Shown here piece after piece: positions 37,791 to 47,819 of a stretch of DNA of 64,000 nucleotides (position 1 is the first letter of the stretch; every line of letters starts with the position of its first letter). A model generated the notes under the pieces. The model was not told where the DNA came from and did no database searches. It worked only from the letters and a program-made list of their open reading frames with translations. Source of the stretch: Streptococcus cristatus (GTDB lineage Bacteria > Bacillota > Bacilli > Lactobacillales > Streptococcaceae); assembly GCF_003943505.1 (NCBI RefSeq), contig NZ_RJPS01000001.1:303895-367894 (forward strand), given 5' to 3'. The translations under genes and the position numbers were made by a program.

Positions 37791-40046
37791 ATGATGACTA
37801 TTGATCGTTTACTCGAAAAGCTAGACCCTGCCAGCCCGATCTTACAGGCGACTTTTGGACTGGAAAGAGAATCCCTACGCGTGACAGAGGCAGGGACACT
37901 GGCATCAACTCCCCATCCCAGCTCTTTGGGCTCTCGGAGTTTTCATCCCTATATCCAGACGGATTTTAGCGAGCAACAGCTCGAATTGATTACGCCCATT
38001 GCCTCTTCAACTCAGGAGGCTCGTCGCCTGCTAGGTGCCATTACCGATGTGACTGGACGCTCTATCTCGCGAGAAGAACTCATGTGGCCCTTGTCCATGC
38101 CACTCCAGCTCCGAGAAGACGAGATTGAAATTGCCCACCTCGAAAATGCCTACGAGCTCCGTTATCGTCAAGGTTTAGCGGACAAATACGGCAAACGCCT
38201 CCAGACCATTTCCGGCATTCATTACAATATCGAGTTAGGAAAAGATTTGATGACGGCTCTCTTTGAGGCTAGCGACTTTTCTTCCTTCAAGGATTTTAAA
38301 AATGCTCTCTATCTCAAGTTAGCTCGTAATTTCCTCCGTTTCCGCTGGTTCTTGACCTATCTTTATGGTGCGGCTCCACTGGCAGAAGATGGCTTTTACG
38401 ATGAGTCAGTTGAGGCTCCTGTCCGCTCACTCCGAAATAGCCATCACGGCTACGTCAATGACGAGCATATCCATGTATCATTTCGCTCGCTGGAAAGCTA
38501 TGTCTCGGACATCGAGGCCTATGTCGAGTCTGGCGACCTAAGTGCGGAAAAGGAATTTTACTCACCCGTACGCTTTCGCGGGCAAAAACGAAATCTAGAT
38601 TATCTGGAACAAGGCATTACTTACTTGGAACTGCGCTGTTTCGACCTCAATCCTTTCGACGTTTTAGGCATCAGTCAAAAAACCTTGGACACAGTCCATC
38701 TCTTTCTCTTGGCTCTATTGTGGCTGGATGATGTGACAGATAGTGATACACAGCTACAAGCTGCCTATGCTCTCAACGATGCTGTTGCGCTGGCTCACCC
38801 CTTGACTCCTCTACCTCCAGAGGCCGACAGCTCTACTATTCTCCAAGCTATGGAACATGTTATTCAACATTTCAATCTCCCTGCCTCCTACCGTCAATTG
38901 CTAGCGCAAGTCAGAGCTACGCTGGCTGAACCCAAGCTGACTCTGGCAGGGCAATTATTGCCTCATATTGAAAAAAATTCCCTCTCAGCTTTTGGACTGG
39001 CAAAAGCCCGGGAATATCGAGCTTACGCCTGGACTGCACCCTACGCCCTCAAGGGCTATGAAAAGATGGAGCTTTCCACTCAAATGCTGATGTTTGACGC
39101 TCTCCAGAAAGGCCTCCATCTCGAAATCTTAGATGAAAATGACCAATTTCTCAAGCTCTGGCATGGTCCCCATGTGGAGTATGTCAAGAACGGCAACATG
39201 ACCTCCAAGGATAACTATGTCATCCCTCTAGCCATGGCCAATAAAACGGTCACCAAAAAGATTTTGGCTGCAGCTGACTTTCCCGTTCCGGCTGGAGCAG
39301 AATTTTCTTCTCTCGAAGAGGGTCTGGCCTACTATCCTTTGATTAAAAACCGACAAATTGTTGTCAAACCCAAGTCAACCAACTTCGGACTGGGGATTTC
39401 TATCTTCCAAGAACCAGCTAGTCTGGAATCTTATCGAAAAGCCTTGGAGATTGCTTTTTCAGAAGACGCTGCTGTCTTGGTGGAGGAATTCATCGCTGGA
39501 ACGGAATACCGCTTCTTTGTCTTAGACGGTCAGTGTGAGGCAGTCCTCTTGCGAGTAGCAGCTAATGTCGTTGGAGACGGTCAACACACCGTGAGAGAAT
39601 TGGTTGCCATCAAAAACGACAATCCCCTGCGGGGTCGAGATCATCGTTCACCGCTTGAAATCATTGAACTGGGCGACATTGAACTCCTTATGCTGGACCA
39701 GCAAGGCTATGGAGCAGATGATATCCTGCCTGCTGGAGTCAAGGTTGACTTGCGGCGCAATTCCAACATTTCTACTGGCGGAGACTCGATTGATGTCACA
39801 GACAGCATGCACTCATCCTACAAGGAGCTCGCTGCGGACATGGCACGAGCTATGGGAGCTTGGGCCTGTGGCGTTGATCTAATCATCCCTGACAGCTCTG
39901 CTATTTCCACCAAGGAAAATCCCAACTGTACCTGCATCGAGCTCAACTTCAACCCCTCTATGTATATGCACACCTATTGTGCTGAGGGGCCCGGACAAAG
40001 CATCACGCCGAAAATACTAGCCAAACTTTTCCCAGAAATGGACTAA
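37791..40046 (+). CDS. gshF: Bifunctional glutamate-cysteine ligase/glutathione synthetase
   Basis: 751 residues. N-terminal gamma-glutamylcysteine ligase domain (about 1-440; FGLERESLRVTEAGTLA near the start, YTDFSEQQLELITP-like metal/Glu site) fused to an ATP-grasp domain (about 480-751; VVKPKSTNFGLGISIF, IELNFNPSMYMHTYC). Makes glutathione from amino acids in one polypeptide, the streptococcal type. Monocistronic, with a terminator 6 bp after the stop. Confidence 0.96.
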   Translation: MMTIDRLLEKLDPASPILQATFGLERESLRVTEAGTLASTPHPSSLGSRSFHPYIQTDFSEQQLELITPIASSTQEARRLLGAITDVTGRSISREELMWPLSMPLQLREDEIEIAHLENAYELRYRQGLADKYGKRLQTISGIHYNIELGKDLMTALFEASDFSSFKDFKNALYLKLARNFLRFRWFLTYLYGAAPLAEDGFYDESVEAPVRSLRNSHHGYVNDEHIHVSFRSLESYVSDIEAYVESGDLSAEKEFYSPVRFRGQKRNLDYLEQGITYLELRCFDLNPFDVLGISQKTLDTVHLFLLALLWLDDVTDSDTQLQAAYALNDAVALAHPLTPLPPEADSSTILQAMEHVIQHFNLPASYRQLLAQVRATLAEPKLTLAGQLLPHIEKNSLSAFGLAKAREYRAYAWTAPYALKGYEKMELSTQMLMFDALQKGLHLEILDENDQFLKLWHGPHVEYVKNGNMTSKDNYVIPLAMANKTVTKKILAAADFPVPAGAEFSSLEEGLAYYPLIKNRQIVVKPKSTNFGLGISIFQEPASLESYRKALEIAFSEDAAVLVEEFIAGTEYRFFVLDGQCEAVLLRVAANVVGDGQHTVRELVAIKNDNPLRGRDHRSPLEIIELGDIELLMLDQQGYGADDILPAGVKVDLRRNSNISTGGDSIDVTDSMHSSYKELAADMARAMGAWACGVDLIIPDSSAISTKENPNCTCIELNFNPSMYMHTYCAEGPGQSITPKILAKLFPEMD

Positions 40047-40051
40047 GCAAT

Positions 40052-40082
40052 AAGAATCGCAGGGTATTCCTTGCGATTTTTG
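40052..40082 (+). terminator. gshF terminator
   Basis: AATCGCAGGG-tatt-CCTTGCGATT followed by TTT. Confidence 0.8.
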
Positions 40083-40083
40083 C

Positions 40084-40251
40084 TTGCCCACTTGTGATAA
40101 AAAAGAACTCTTACGCTTGCTTGTAGGAAAGGAAGCAAAGCTCTTTCTTGATGAGGCAAATACTCTCGTCAAATATAAAAGTGCAGCTGAATATATCAAT
40201 CTTTCTCCTTCAAAAACTAGCTTTTATGTTAAAATAGAGATATCACATTGA
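40084..40251 (+). other. Possible gene fragment before the xpaC-like gene
   Basis: Uninterrupted 55-codon frame containing KELLRLLVGKEAKLFLDEAN and TLVKYKSAAEYINLSPSKTS, which reads like the tail of a soluble protein. Only a TTG start without a ribosome site is available, and the promoter for the next gene (TAAAAT near 40230) lies in its end. Likely decayed; I do not recognise the family. Confidence 0.25.
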
Positions 40252-40269
40252 GAAGAAAGAGAAAGGTTT

Positions 40270-41115
40270 ATGTCGAGAAGAAAGAATTATTCTAACCAGC
40301 AGCCGGAATGGTTTAGCTGGATTTGGATACTTGCAATTATTTTTGGTTCTGGAGTGGTAGCCAGCTATCTGATCCCCATTGCTATTTTGGGAGGTATTGG
40401 CTACGGTATCTATCGCTACCAAAGGCAGAAAAGAGTTCGTATTGAAGCTAAACAAGCCAGCATTGGCCGTATTGAAGATTTAAAAGCAGAGATTGGTCAG
40501 GCGGACCGCCGTATTAAAGAATTAGAAAGCTACCAAGAATACGGCAAGAAGGAAGATTACCAGGATTTAGCTCTGCAAATTCTTCCCCAACTCACCTATA
40601 TCAAAAACGTTGCTAAGGAATTGCGAGATGAAATTCCTGCATCTGTCTACCAGCGCATTCAGACTAAAATTACTACTGTAACCGAGGAAATTGATAAACA
40701 ACTGCAAAAGATTGAACGAGAGAAAAGACAAAAGGAAGCGCAGCCCAAGAAAACGAGTCTAGAAGAGCTAGCCCCAGAATTGGTCGCTACGGTTCGCAAT
40801 ATTCAGATTGACCACGAGGCCATTCTTCAAAAAATCTCTCAATCCGAAAGCAATAACAAGGAAGAGCTGACTGCCATTCATCAGTCCCAGATGGAGCACT
40901 ACGAAGATATTTTAGAAGGCTACCTCAAAATCAAAGCTTCTCCCAAAGATTTTTACAATGCAGAGGAGCGACTAGCCAAGGCCAAAGCAGCTATCGAGCA
41001 GTTTGACTTGGACCTAGACGAAGCGCTGCGCCAGTTAAATGAAGCTGATTTGAGGGATTTTGACATTAGCCTACGCATCTTAGACAAGGAAAAGCAAACA
41101 GACACCGGCTTTTAA
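40270..41115 (+). CDS. XpaC-like protein (5-bromo-4-chloroindolyl phosphate hydrolysis family)
   Basis: 281 residues: N-terminal hydrophobic pair of helices (WFSWIWILAIIFGSGVVASYLIPIAILGGIGYGIY, residues 14-48) then a long charged, coiled-coil-like cytoplasmic part (EDLKAEIGQADRRIKELESYQ; TEEIDKQLQKIEREKRQKE). Paired with a TelA/YaaN gene 24 bp downstream, as xpaC-yaaN in B. subtilis. The name reflects an old phenotype; the molecular role is unknown, possibly envelope stress. Confidence 0.8.
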   Translation: MSRRKNYSNQQPEWFSWIWILAIIFGSGVVASYLIPIAILGGIGYGIYRYQRQKRVRIEAKQASIGRIEDLKAEIGQADRRIKELESYQEYGKKEDYQDLALQILPQLTYIKNVAKELRDEIPASVYQRIQTKITTVTEEIDKQLQKIEREKRQKEAQPKKTSLEELAPELVATVRNIQIDHEAILQKISQSESNNKEELTAIHQSQMEHYEDILEGYLKIKASPKDFYNAEERLAKAKAAIEQFDLDLDEALRQLNEADLRDFDISLRILDKEKQTDTGF

Positions 41116-41139
41116 GCTAGATAAACCAAAGGAGAAACT

Positions 41140-42396
41140 ATGAGCCAAGAATTTAATTTTGATATTGATAAAATTGCCAACAATGCCATCAGCAAAAGCG
41201 ACAAAACAACAGAAATCATCGAAGCCAATACAAGTCAAGAAAACGGCCAGCTCACTTTTCTAGAAAAGCTGACGCCTGAGCAACAGAGTGCGATTACAGC
41301 TAAAGCGCCTCAGCTAGTGGATAATTTCGTATCGGACCAGAATGCCTTGCTGGACTTTGGCCAATCTGCTGTAGAAGAAGTCAACGGTACTGTCAATCGT
41401 ATCTTAGCCGAGCAGAAAAAATTACAAATTCCCCAGGTAGATGAGCTCTTAAAAAACACTAACAAAGAACTCAATGGCTTTGTCGCAAAATACAAGGATG
41501 CTCAAGTAGCGGAACTGGATAAGAAGCCTAATTTCTTGGAAAAACTCTTCAAACAGAGCAAGAACACGCTTCAAGAATTCTATTTCGACTCACAAAATAT
41601 TGAGCAGAAAATGGATGGCATGGCTGCAACCGTCGTCAAACAAGAAGACGTTCTGGCTCGCAATATTGTTTCTGCTGAAATGCTGATTGAGGACAATACC
41701 AAATCGATTGAAAATCTAGTCGGAGTCATTTCCTTTATTGAAGCGTCTCAGCAAGAAGCTGGCAATCGAGCGCTCAAACTGCAGAATGAAGTTGCTCAGT
41801 TAGATATGACAACTGTTGACTACCAAGTCAAATCGCAGGAATTAGCCCGAATGACAGAGGTGGTCAATACCTTAGAGCAGCAACACACTGAATATGTCAG
41901 CCGTCTCTATGTTGCTTGGGCGACAACGCCTCAAATGCGTAATCTGGTCAAGGTTTCCTCTGATATGCGCCAAAAACTTGGAATGCTCCGTCGCAATACC
42001 ATTCCAACTATGAAACTGTCTATCGCCCAATTAGGCATCCTCCAGCAATCCATGAAGTCTGGTCAAGTAGCTGACGCCATCTCTAATGCGAATAACGCTG
42101 CCCTGCAAATGCTCGCTGAGACCAGCAAGGAAGTCATTCCTCAGCTGGAGCGGATTTCCCAAAGCCCTACTATCGCTGTTGAGTCTGTCACTAAGCTGGC
42201 AGAAAGTCTCGTCGCACAAAATCAAGGCATTATCGAAGCCATTGATAAAGGACGGGAAAAACGCGCTCTGCTAGAAGCGGCCGTCATCCAATCTGCAGAA
42301 ACCATCAACAACTCTGTCAAACTGCGTGATCAAAAGATTATCCAAGCCCTGTTGGACCAAGGCAAGGAAGCCCAGAAAGAATTAACTACAGAATAA
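41140..42396 (+). CDS. telA: TelA/YaaN-type toxic anion resistance protein
   Basis: 418 residues, soluble and highly helical (QQHTEYVSRLYVAWATTPQMRNLVKVSSDMRQKLGML is a conserved core). Related to tellurite-resistance and stress proteins that also affect resistance to envelope-active agents. AAAGGAG 7 nt before the ATG; operon partner of the XpaC-like membrane protein. Confidence 0.92.
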   Translation: MSQEFNFDIDKIANNAISKSDKTTEIIEANTSQENGQLTFLEKLTPEQQSAITAKAPQLVDNFVSDQNALLDFGQSAVEEVNGTVNRILAEQKKLQIPQVDELLKNTNKELNGFVAKYKDAQVAELDKKPNFLEKLFKQSKNTLQEFYFDSQNIEQKMDGMAATVVKQEDVLARNIVSAEMLIEDNTKSIENLVGVISFIEASQQEAGNRALKLQNEVAQLDMTTVDYQVKSQELARMTEVVNTLEQQHTEYVSRLYVAWATTPQMRNLVKVSSDMRQKLGMLRRNTIPTMKLSIAQLGILQQSMKSGQVADAISNANNAALQMLAETSKEVIPQLERISQSPTIAVESVTKLAESLVAQNQGIIEAIDKGREKRALLEAAVIQSAETINNSVKLRDQKIIQALLDQGKEAQKELTTE

Positions 42397-42429
42397 GTAA
42401 AAGAGCCATCCAGACTCTTTCAACTCGTA

Positions 42430-42461
42430 GACAAATATCAAAACTGATGTTTGTCTTTTTG
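42430..42461 (+). terminator. telA terminator
   Basis: AGACAAA...TTTGTCT hairpin with TTTTT. A second inverted repeat at about 42488-42535 (AAAATGCACTTAA arms, reverse) probably ends tpx. Confidence 0.7.
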
Positions 42462-42548
42462 TATTTTCCAAATTTTTTAGTCAAGAAGACAAAAATACAC
42501 TCAACTCTTATGAAGAATTAAGTGCATTTTTTGGAAAAGTATAATTCT

Positions 42549-43040
42549 TTACAGACTTTTGACTGCAGCAATGGCTGCATCATAATCTGGCTCGGTGTTG
42601 ATGTTATCCACATATTCAGCATAGGTCACAGTGTTGTTTTCGTCCAAGACAAGAACTGCGCGAGCCAATAGGTGCCATTCATTGATGAGGACAGCATAGT
42701 CGCGACCGAAAGAATGGTCAAAGTAGTCTGATAGCATGACAGCATTTTCGATGCCTTCAGCAGCACACCATTTGCCTTGGGCGAAAGGTAGGTCAACTGA
42801 AACCGTGATAACAACGGTATTATTCAAGTCAGAGAGTTCTTGATTGAAACGACGAGTCTGAGTTGAGCAGACACCAGTATCGATAGACGGTACGATGCTG
42901 AGGACTTTCTTTTTACCAGCAAAGTCAGCCAGAGTTTTCTTTGAAAGGTCAGTAGCTGTCAGGCTAAAATCGTGGGCCGTATCGCCGACTTGAAGTTGCT
43001 GACCTGTAAAGGTTACAGGATTTCCGAGAAAAGTTGTCAT
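42549..43040 (-). CDS. tpx: Thiol peroxidase (Tpx, 2-Cys)
   Basis: 163 residues. Peroxidatic Cys58 in [11 protein letters not shown] and resolving Cys92 in KWCAAEG. Reduces hydrogen and alkyl peroxides. Lies downstream of the manganese transporter genes (the psaD position in pneumococcus), linking Mn supply with oxidative defence. Confidence 0.96.
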   Translation of the reverse strand: MTTFLGNPVTFTGQQLQVGDTAHDFSLTATDLSKKTLADFAGKKKVLSIVPSIDTGVCSTQTRRFNQELSDLNNTVVITVSVDLPFAQGKWCAAEGIENAVMLSDYFDHSFGRDYAVLINEWHLLARAVLVLDENNTVTYAEYVDNINTEPDYDAAIAAVKSL

Positions 43041-43191
43041 AGGGAGTCTCCATTCATGTTTGATATCTCCATTGTACTGCGAATAGTGATTTTTTTCGAA
43101 TAATTTGACCGAAAATCTGAGAGCGACTCCATGTGAAGCTTGTTCTTCAGAAATAAAGAGGTTAGGATTTTATCTTCCCAACCTCTTACTA

Positions 43192-44124
43192 TTATTTAGA
43201 CAGACCTTCTGCGATCTTTTCTAAGTTGTATTTCATCATGCTGTAGTAGCTATCACCCTCTTCGCCTTTATCAGCGATTGAGTCAGTAAAGATTTTAGCG
43301 TAGATTGGAATGTTGGTGTCTTTAGAAACGGTCTTCATCGGACGGTCGTCTACACTGGATTCGACAAAGAGAGATGGCACTTTGGTCTTGCGTAGTTTTT
43401 CAACCAAGGTTTTAATTTGGTCTGGAGTCCCTTCTTCTTCAGTGTTGATTTCCCAAATGTAGGCAGATGGCACATTGTAGGCCTTAGAGAAGTATTTGAA
43501 GCAACCTTCGCTGGTTACAATCATTTTCTTTTCTTCAGGAATGTTGTTGAACTTCTCTTTAGCTTCCTTGTCCAAAGCGCTTAGTTTTTCCACATAAGCT
43601 TTAAGATTTTTCTCGTAAGTTTCTTTGTTAGCTGGGTCTTTTTCGCTCAAGCGCTTGGCAATGTTTTGAGCATAGATGATACCATTTTCCAAGTTGAGCC
43701 AAGCATGTGGGTCTTCTTTCCCTTTTTCACTTTGGCCTTCCAAGTAAATCACGTCCACGCCTTCGCTGACAGCATAATAGTCCTTGTTTTCCTTCTTCTT
43801 AGCATTTTCTACTAATTTTGTGAACCAAGCATTACCACCTGTTTCAAGGTTGATCCCATTGTAGAAGATCAGATCCGCTTGGGAAGTCTTTTTGACATCT
43901 TCAGGCAGAGGCTCGTATTCATGTGGGTCTTGGCCGACAGGTACGATACTGTGCAAATTGATCTTATCGCCAGCGATATTCTTTGTAATATCCGCAATAA
44001 TCGAGTTGGTTGCAACAACATTCAATTTTGAAGAACCAGTCTCGGTACTGCTTTTTTGACTAGAGCAGGCTGCTAGGCCGACAAAAGCCAGCAAAAGCAG
44101 AACTAAGAAACGACATTTTTTCAT
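43192..44124 (-). CDS. psaA: Manganese ABC transporter substrate-binding lipoprotein (PsaA/ScaA/SsaB)
   Basis: 310 residues. Lipobox LAACSS at the signal peptide end (Cys20). Metal ligands are expected in [12 protein letters not shown] (His), DPHAWLN (His), Glu in VTSEGCF and Asp near FTDSIA. Binds Mn2+ (and Fe2+/Zn2+) outside the cell for the PsaBC channel; also known as an adhesin in oral streptococci. Third gene of psaB-psaC-psaA, with a hairpin after the stop. Confidence 0.97.
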   Translation of the reverse strand: MKKCRFLVLLLLAFVGLAACSSQKSSTETGSSKLNVVATNSIIADITKNIAGDKINLHSIVPVGQDPHEYEPLPEDVKKTSQADLIFYNGINLETGGNAWFTKLVENAKKKENKDYYAVSEGVDVIYLEGQSEKGKEDPHAWLNLENGIIYAQNIAKRLSEKDPANKETYEKNLKAYVEKLSALDKEAKEKFNNIPEEKKMIVTSEGCFKYFSKAYNVPSAYIWEINTEEEGTPDQIKTLVEKLRKTKVPSLFVESSVDDRPMKTVSKDTNIPIYAKIFTDSIADKGEEGDSYYSMMKYNLEKIAEGLSK

Positions 44125-44145
44125 TGGAAATCCTCCATAAATATA

Positions 44146-44982
44146 TTATTTTACTTTTCTTTTTAAATACCGCTGTTTTGGTGCGATAAAAAATGAAACC
44201 AAAAAGATCAGGGCAGAGGTTAGAACGATACTCGAACCTGCTGCAACATTAAAACTATAACCGATGAAGAGACCTAAAACAGATGCACCAGCCCCCAAGG
44301 CAGATGACAATAAAATCATGGTCTTGAGACTCTTGGCATAGAGATAGGCTGTCGCAGCTGGTGTAATCAGCATGGCCACAATCAGAATCGTTCCGACACT
44401 TTGCATAGCTGTGACAGAAACCAGAGTCAAGAGAATCATCAGCAAATAGTGGTAAAAATTAACCTTCATTCCCATAGCCTTGGCCAAAAGTGGATCAAAG
44501 GAAGTCAACAAAAGCTGCTTGAAGAAAATGGCAATGACCAGCAGCACCAAGATGCCCACACCAATACTAATCCACATATCAAGGTCTTGCACCGCCAAGA
44601 TATTCCCAAAGAGGATATGGAAAAGGTCGGTCGAACTCTTGGCAACACTAATCAAAATGACCCCCAGAGCCAAGAAGGAAGAAAAAGTAATCCCGATAGC
44701 TGTGTCACTCTTGATAATGGAATTGCCCTTGATGTAGGTGATAATAATAGAAGCTAGTAAGCCAAAGGTAATGGCACCGATGAAGAAATTAATCCCCAAA
44801 ATGTAAGACAGGGCCACGCCAGGCAGCACCGCATGAGAAATGGCATCCCCCATGAGTGACATGCCCCGCAGAATGATAAAGCATCCAACGGCACCGGCCA
44901 CCACCCCAATCACAATGGCCGTAATCAACGCATTTTGCAGGAAATGAAAATCATGCAATCCTTGAATAAATTCCTGGATCAT
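44146..44982 (-). CDS. psaC: Manganese ABC transporter permease
   Basis: 278 residues with about eight helices, family ABC-3 (FHFLQNALITAIVIGVVAGAVGCFIILRGMSLMGDAISHAVLPG). ATG 44982 is chosen because GGAGGTGACTAGG directly precedes it; the upstream ATG 44997 forms part of that site's context and overlaps psaB. Confidence 0.95.
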   Translation of the reverse strand: MIQEFIQGLHDFHFLQNALITAIVIGVVAGAVGCFIILRGMSLMGDAISHAVLPGVALSYILGINFFIGAITFGLLASIIITYIKGNSIIKSDTAIGITFSSFLALGVILISVAKSSTDLFHILFGNILAVQDLDMWISIGVGILVLLVIAIFFKQLLLTSFDPLLAKAMGMKVNFYHYLLMILLTLVSVTAMQSVGTILIVAMLITPAATAYLYAKSLKTMILLSSALGAGASVLGLFIGYSFNVAAGSSIVLTSALIFLVSFFIAPKQRYLKRKVK

Positions 44983-44983
44983 C

Positions 44984-45703
44984 CTAGTCACCTCCATTCA
45001 TAAAGAGCTGAGAACCGTAGGTCTTCTGCATATTTTCTTTGATGAAGGTGCTCTCAGTTGATCCGAAAGCAATGACTTCCTTGTTAAGCAGCAAGACTTG
45101 ATCAAAATAAGCGACTACCTTGCTCAAGTCATGATGAACAATCAAAATCGTCTTCCCAGCTTTTCTTAGCTGGCGGAGGGTCGCCATGATAATCTCTTCA
45201 CTGACTGAGTCAATTCCAACAAAAGGCTCATCTAGGAAGATATATTCAGCCTCCTGGACCAAGCAACGGGCAATCAAGACCCGTTGAAATTGCCCACCAG
45301 ACAACTGGCTAATCTGCCGCTCAGCAAAATCTTCTAAACCAACGATTTTCAAAGCCCGAGCAACCTTTTCCCAGTCAGAGGTCTTGAGGCGTTGAAAAAG
45401 CTTGATCTTAGGATATAACCCCAGAGACACACACTCCTTGACCTTGATCGGAAAATTATAATCAATGTGAATTTTCTGCTCCACATAAGCAATCTTGCTT
45501 AATTCTTGCTTCATGGGTTTTCTATCCAGAAAGGTCTGCCCCTCACTCTCAACAATTCCTAACATACCCTTTATGAGAGTTGACTTTCCAGCCCCGTTTG
45601 GTCCGATAATACCTATGATAGTCGGCCCTTTTATTGTTAAAGAAGTTGGTTCTAAGGCCAGCTGTCCTTGATAACTGACACTTAAATTTTTCATTTCAAT
45701 CAT
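44984..45703 (-). CDS. psaB: Manganese ABC transporter ATP-binding protein
   Basis: 239 residues: Walker [11 protein letters not shown], signature LSGGQFQR, Walker [13 protein letters not shown], switch His VHHDL. First gene of the Mn operon and immediately downstream of a metal-regulator operator. Confidence 0.97.
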   Translation of the reverse strand: MIEMKNLSVSYQGQLALEPTSLTIKGPTIIGIIGPNGAGKSTLIKGMLGIVESEGQTFLDRKPMKQELSKIAYVEQKIHIDYNFPIKVKECVSLGLYPKIKLFQRLKTSDWEKVARALKIVGLEDFAERQISQLSGGQFQRVLIARCLVQEAEYIFLDEPFVGIDSVSEEIIMATLRQLRKAGKTILIVHHDLSKVVAYFDQVLLLNKEVIAFGSTESTFIKENMQKTYGSQLFMNGGD

Positions 45704-45714
45704 TGTTATACCTC

Positions 45715-45760
45715 TTTCATTTTAATATACATTAAAATGAAAATTAAGTCAAGTTAATTT
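45715..45760 (-). promoter_or_regulatory. psa promoter and ScaR/SloR-type Mn-dependent operator
   Basis: Reverse strand: TTGACT (45747-45752), 17-bp spacer, TATATT (45724-45729). Two palindromes overlap it: AAATTAA-CTTGAC-TTAATTT (45741-45760) on the -35 box, and a perfect palindrome with 12-bp arms TTTCATTTTAAT around GTAT (45715-45742) on the -10 box. Spacing and sequence fit the DtxR-family regulator site upstream of sca/slo operons. Confidence 0.85.
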
Positions 45761-45851
45761 TTAAAAAATCCTTAAAATCAATATAAGAAATATTTGAAAA
45801 AAGGAGCTAATTTTGATAAGGTTATATCAAAAGCATGAAAGTGAGAACAAG

Positions 45852-47744
45852 ATGACACGTTTACAAGATGATTTTTATGACGCCATTAATGGCGAATGGG
45901 CCAAAACGGCCGTTATCCCAGATGACAAGCCTGTCACCGGCGGCTTCACAGATCTGTCAGATGAGATTGAAAAGCTGATGCTCTCCACTACTGATCAATG
46001 GCTGCGGGGTGAGGAAGTTCCTGATGATGCTATTTTGCAAAACTTTATCAAGTACCATCGTTTAGCTGCTGACTATGACAAGCGGGAAGAACTCGGTGTC
46101 AAGCCTGTTTTGCCTTTGATCGCAGAATACCAAGCACTCAACTCCTTTGCAGAATTTACCACAAAGATTGCCGAGTTTGAGCTGGCTGGCAAGCCCAATT
46201 TCTTTCCTTTTGGTGTAGCACCTGACTTTATGGACGCCCGTATCAATGTTCTTTGGGCAGATGCACCAGGTACTATTCTCCCAGACACAACCTACTATGC
46301 CGATGGACATCCTCAAAAGGACAAGCTCTTGAAAAAATGGCGCGAATCTTCCGAAGCTTTGCTGCAAAAATTCGAATTTTCAGCAGAAGAAATCCAAGAT
46401 TTGCTTGATAAGGTTTTAGAGCTGGATGCTCGAATTGCCAAAGTCGTTCTGTCACGGGAGGAAAGCTCAGAATATGCCAAGCTTTATCACCCTTACGAGT
46501 GGGAAGACTTCAAGGCCTTAGCACCAAATCTACCTTTAGATGCCATCTTCACCCAACTCATCGGGCAAATTCCTGACCAGATTATCGTACCTGAGGAGCG
46601 TTTCTGGCAAGCTGCCAACCAATTCTACTGCGAAGAGACTTGGCCCCTGCTCAAGGCCGTGCTTATCTTTAATGCTATCGCGTCAGCTGAATCCTACTTG
46701 ACTGACGAAATCCGTGTCCTAGCAGGCGCTTACCGTCGCGCCCTATCTGGAACACCTCAGGCGCAAGACAAGAAAAAAGCTGCCTTTTACCTAGCTCAAG
46801 CGCCTTTCAATCAAGCCATCGGACTCTGGTATGCTGGACAAAAATTCTCCCCTGAAGCCAAGGCCGATGTGGAGCAAAAAGTAGCCAACATGATCCAAGT
46901 CTACAAGGAGCGCCTCGCCAGCAATGACTGGCTGACACCAGAAACTCGGGACAAGGCCATTGTCAAACTCAATGTCATCAAGCCTTATATCGGCTACCCA
47001 GAGGAGCTACCTGAGCGCTACGCAGACAAGCTTGTGGATGAAAATCTCAGCCTCTTCGAAAATGCTCAAAAACTGCGACAAGTGGAAATCAAGTATGGTT
47101 GGAGCAAGTGGAACCAGCCCGTGGATTACAAAGAATGGGGAATGCCAGCCCACATGGTCAATGCCTACTACAATCCTCAGAAAAACCTGATTGTCTTTCC
47201 AGCGGCTATCCTGCAGGCACCTTTCTATGACCTGCACCAGTCTTCTTCAGCCAATTATGGCGGTATCGGTGCGGTTATCGCCCATGAAATTTCTCATGCT
47301 TTTGATACCAATGGCGCTTCCTTTGATGAAAACGGCAGCCTCAACAACTGGTGGACGGAGCATGACTACCAAGCCTTTACTGAGCGGACTCAGAAAGTCA
47401 TCGACCAGTTTGAAGGTCTAGATTCTTACGGTGCCAAGGTCAATGGCAAGCTGACTGTTTCAGAAAATGTGGCGGACTTGGGCGGTATTGCAGCGGCTCT
47501 CGAAGCAGCCAAGAAAGAAGACGATTTCTCTGCGGAGGAATTCTTCACCAACTTTGCTCGCATCTGGCGGATGAAGGGACGCGAAGAGTACATGAAGCTT
47601 CTAGCCAGCGTCGATGTCCATGCGCCAGCTAAACTTCGTACCAATGTCCAACTGCCTAACTTTGACGACTTCTTTACGACCTTTGATGTCCAAGAAGGAG
47701 ACGGTATGTGGCGGAGTCCAGAAGATCGCGTGGTGATTTGGTAA
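45852..47744 (+). CDS. pepO: Endopeptidase O (M13 family, neprilysin-like)
   Basis: 630 residues. Zinc motif VIAHEISHAF (HExxH) near residue 480 and ENVADLGG (ExxxD) downstream; no signal peptide. Degrades oligopeptides, and also found on streptococcal surfaces. ATG 45852 gives the usual family length; a TTG at 45813 has a better ribosome site (AAGGAG) and could add 13 residues. Divergent from the psa operon. Confidence 0.95.
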   Translation: MTRLQDDFYDAINGEWAKTAVIPDDKPVTGGFTDLSDEIEKLMLSTTDQWLRGEEVPDDAILQNFIKYHRLAADYDKREELGVKPVLPLIAEYQALNSFAEFTTKIAEFELAGKPNFFPFGVAPDFMDARINVLWADAPGTILPDTTYYADGHPQKDKLLKKWRESSEALLQKFEFSAEEIQDLLDKVLELDARIAKVVLSREESSEYAKLYHPYEWEDFKALAPNLPLDAIFTQLIGQIPDQIIVPEERFWQAANQFYCEETWPLLKAVLIFNAIASAESYLTDEIRVLAGAYRRALSGTPQAQDKKKAAFYLAQAPFNQAIGLWYAGQKFSPEAKADVEQKVANMIQVYKERLASNDWLTPETRDKAIVKLNVIKPYIGYPEELPERYADKLVDENLSLFENAQKLRQVEIKYGWSKWNQPVDYKEWGMPAHMVNAYYNPQKNLIVFPAAILQAPFYDLHQSSSANYGGIGAVIAHEISHAFDTNGASFDENGSLNNWWTEHDYQAFTERTQKVIDQFEGLDSYGAKVNGKLTVSENVADLGGIAAALEAAKKEDDFSAEEFFTNFARIWRMKGREEYMKLLASVDVHAPAKLRTNVQLPNFDDFFTTFDVQEGDGMWRSPEDRVVIW

Positions 47745-47768
47745 AGGACTTTAATAACATTTAATCAC

Positions 47769-47819
47769 TCAAAAAACCTGCTCAGGAAGGGCATTAGATC
47801 CTTCCTAAACAGGTTTTTA
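47769..47819. terminator. Bidirectional terminator after pepO
   Basis: AAAAACCTG...CAGGTTTTTA outer and AGGAAGG...CCTTCCT inner arms between converging genes. Confidence 0.8.
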
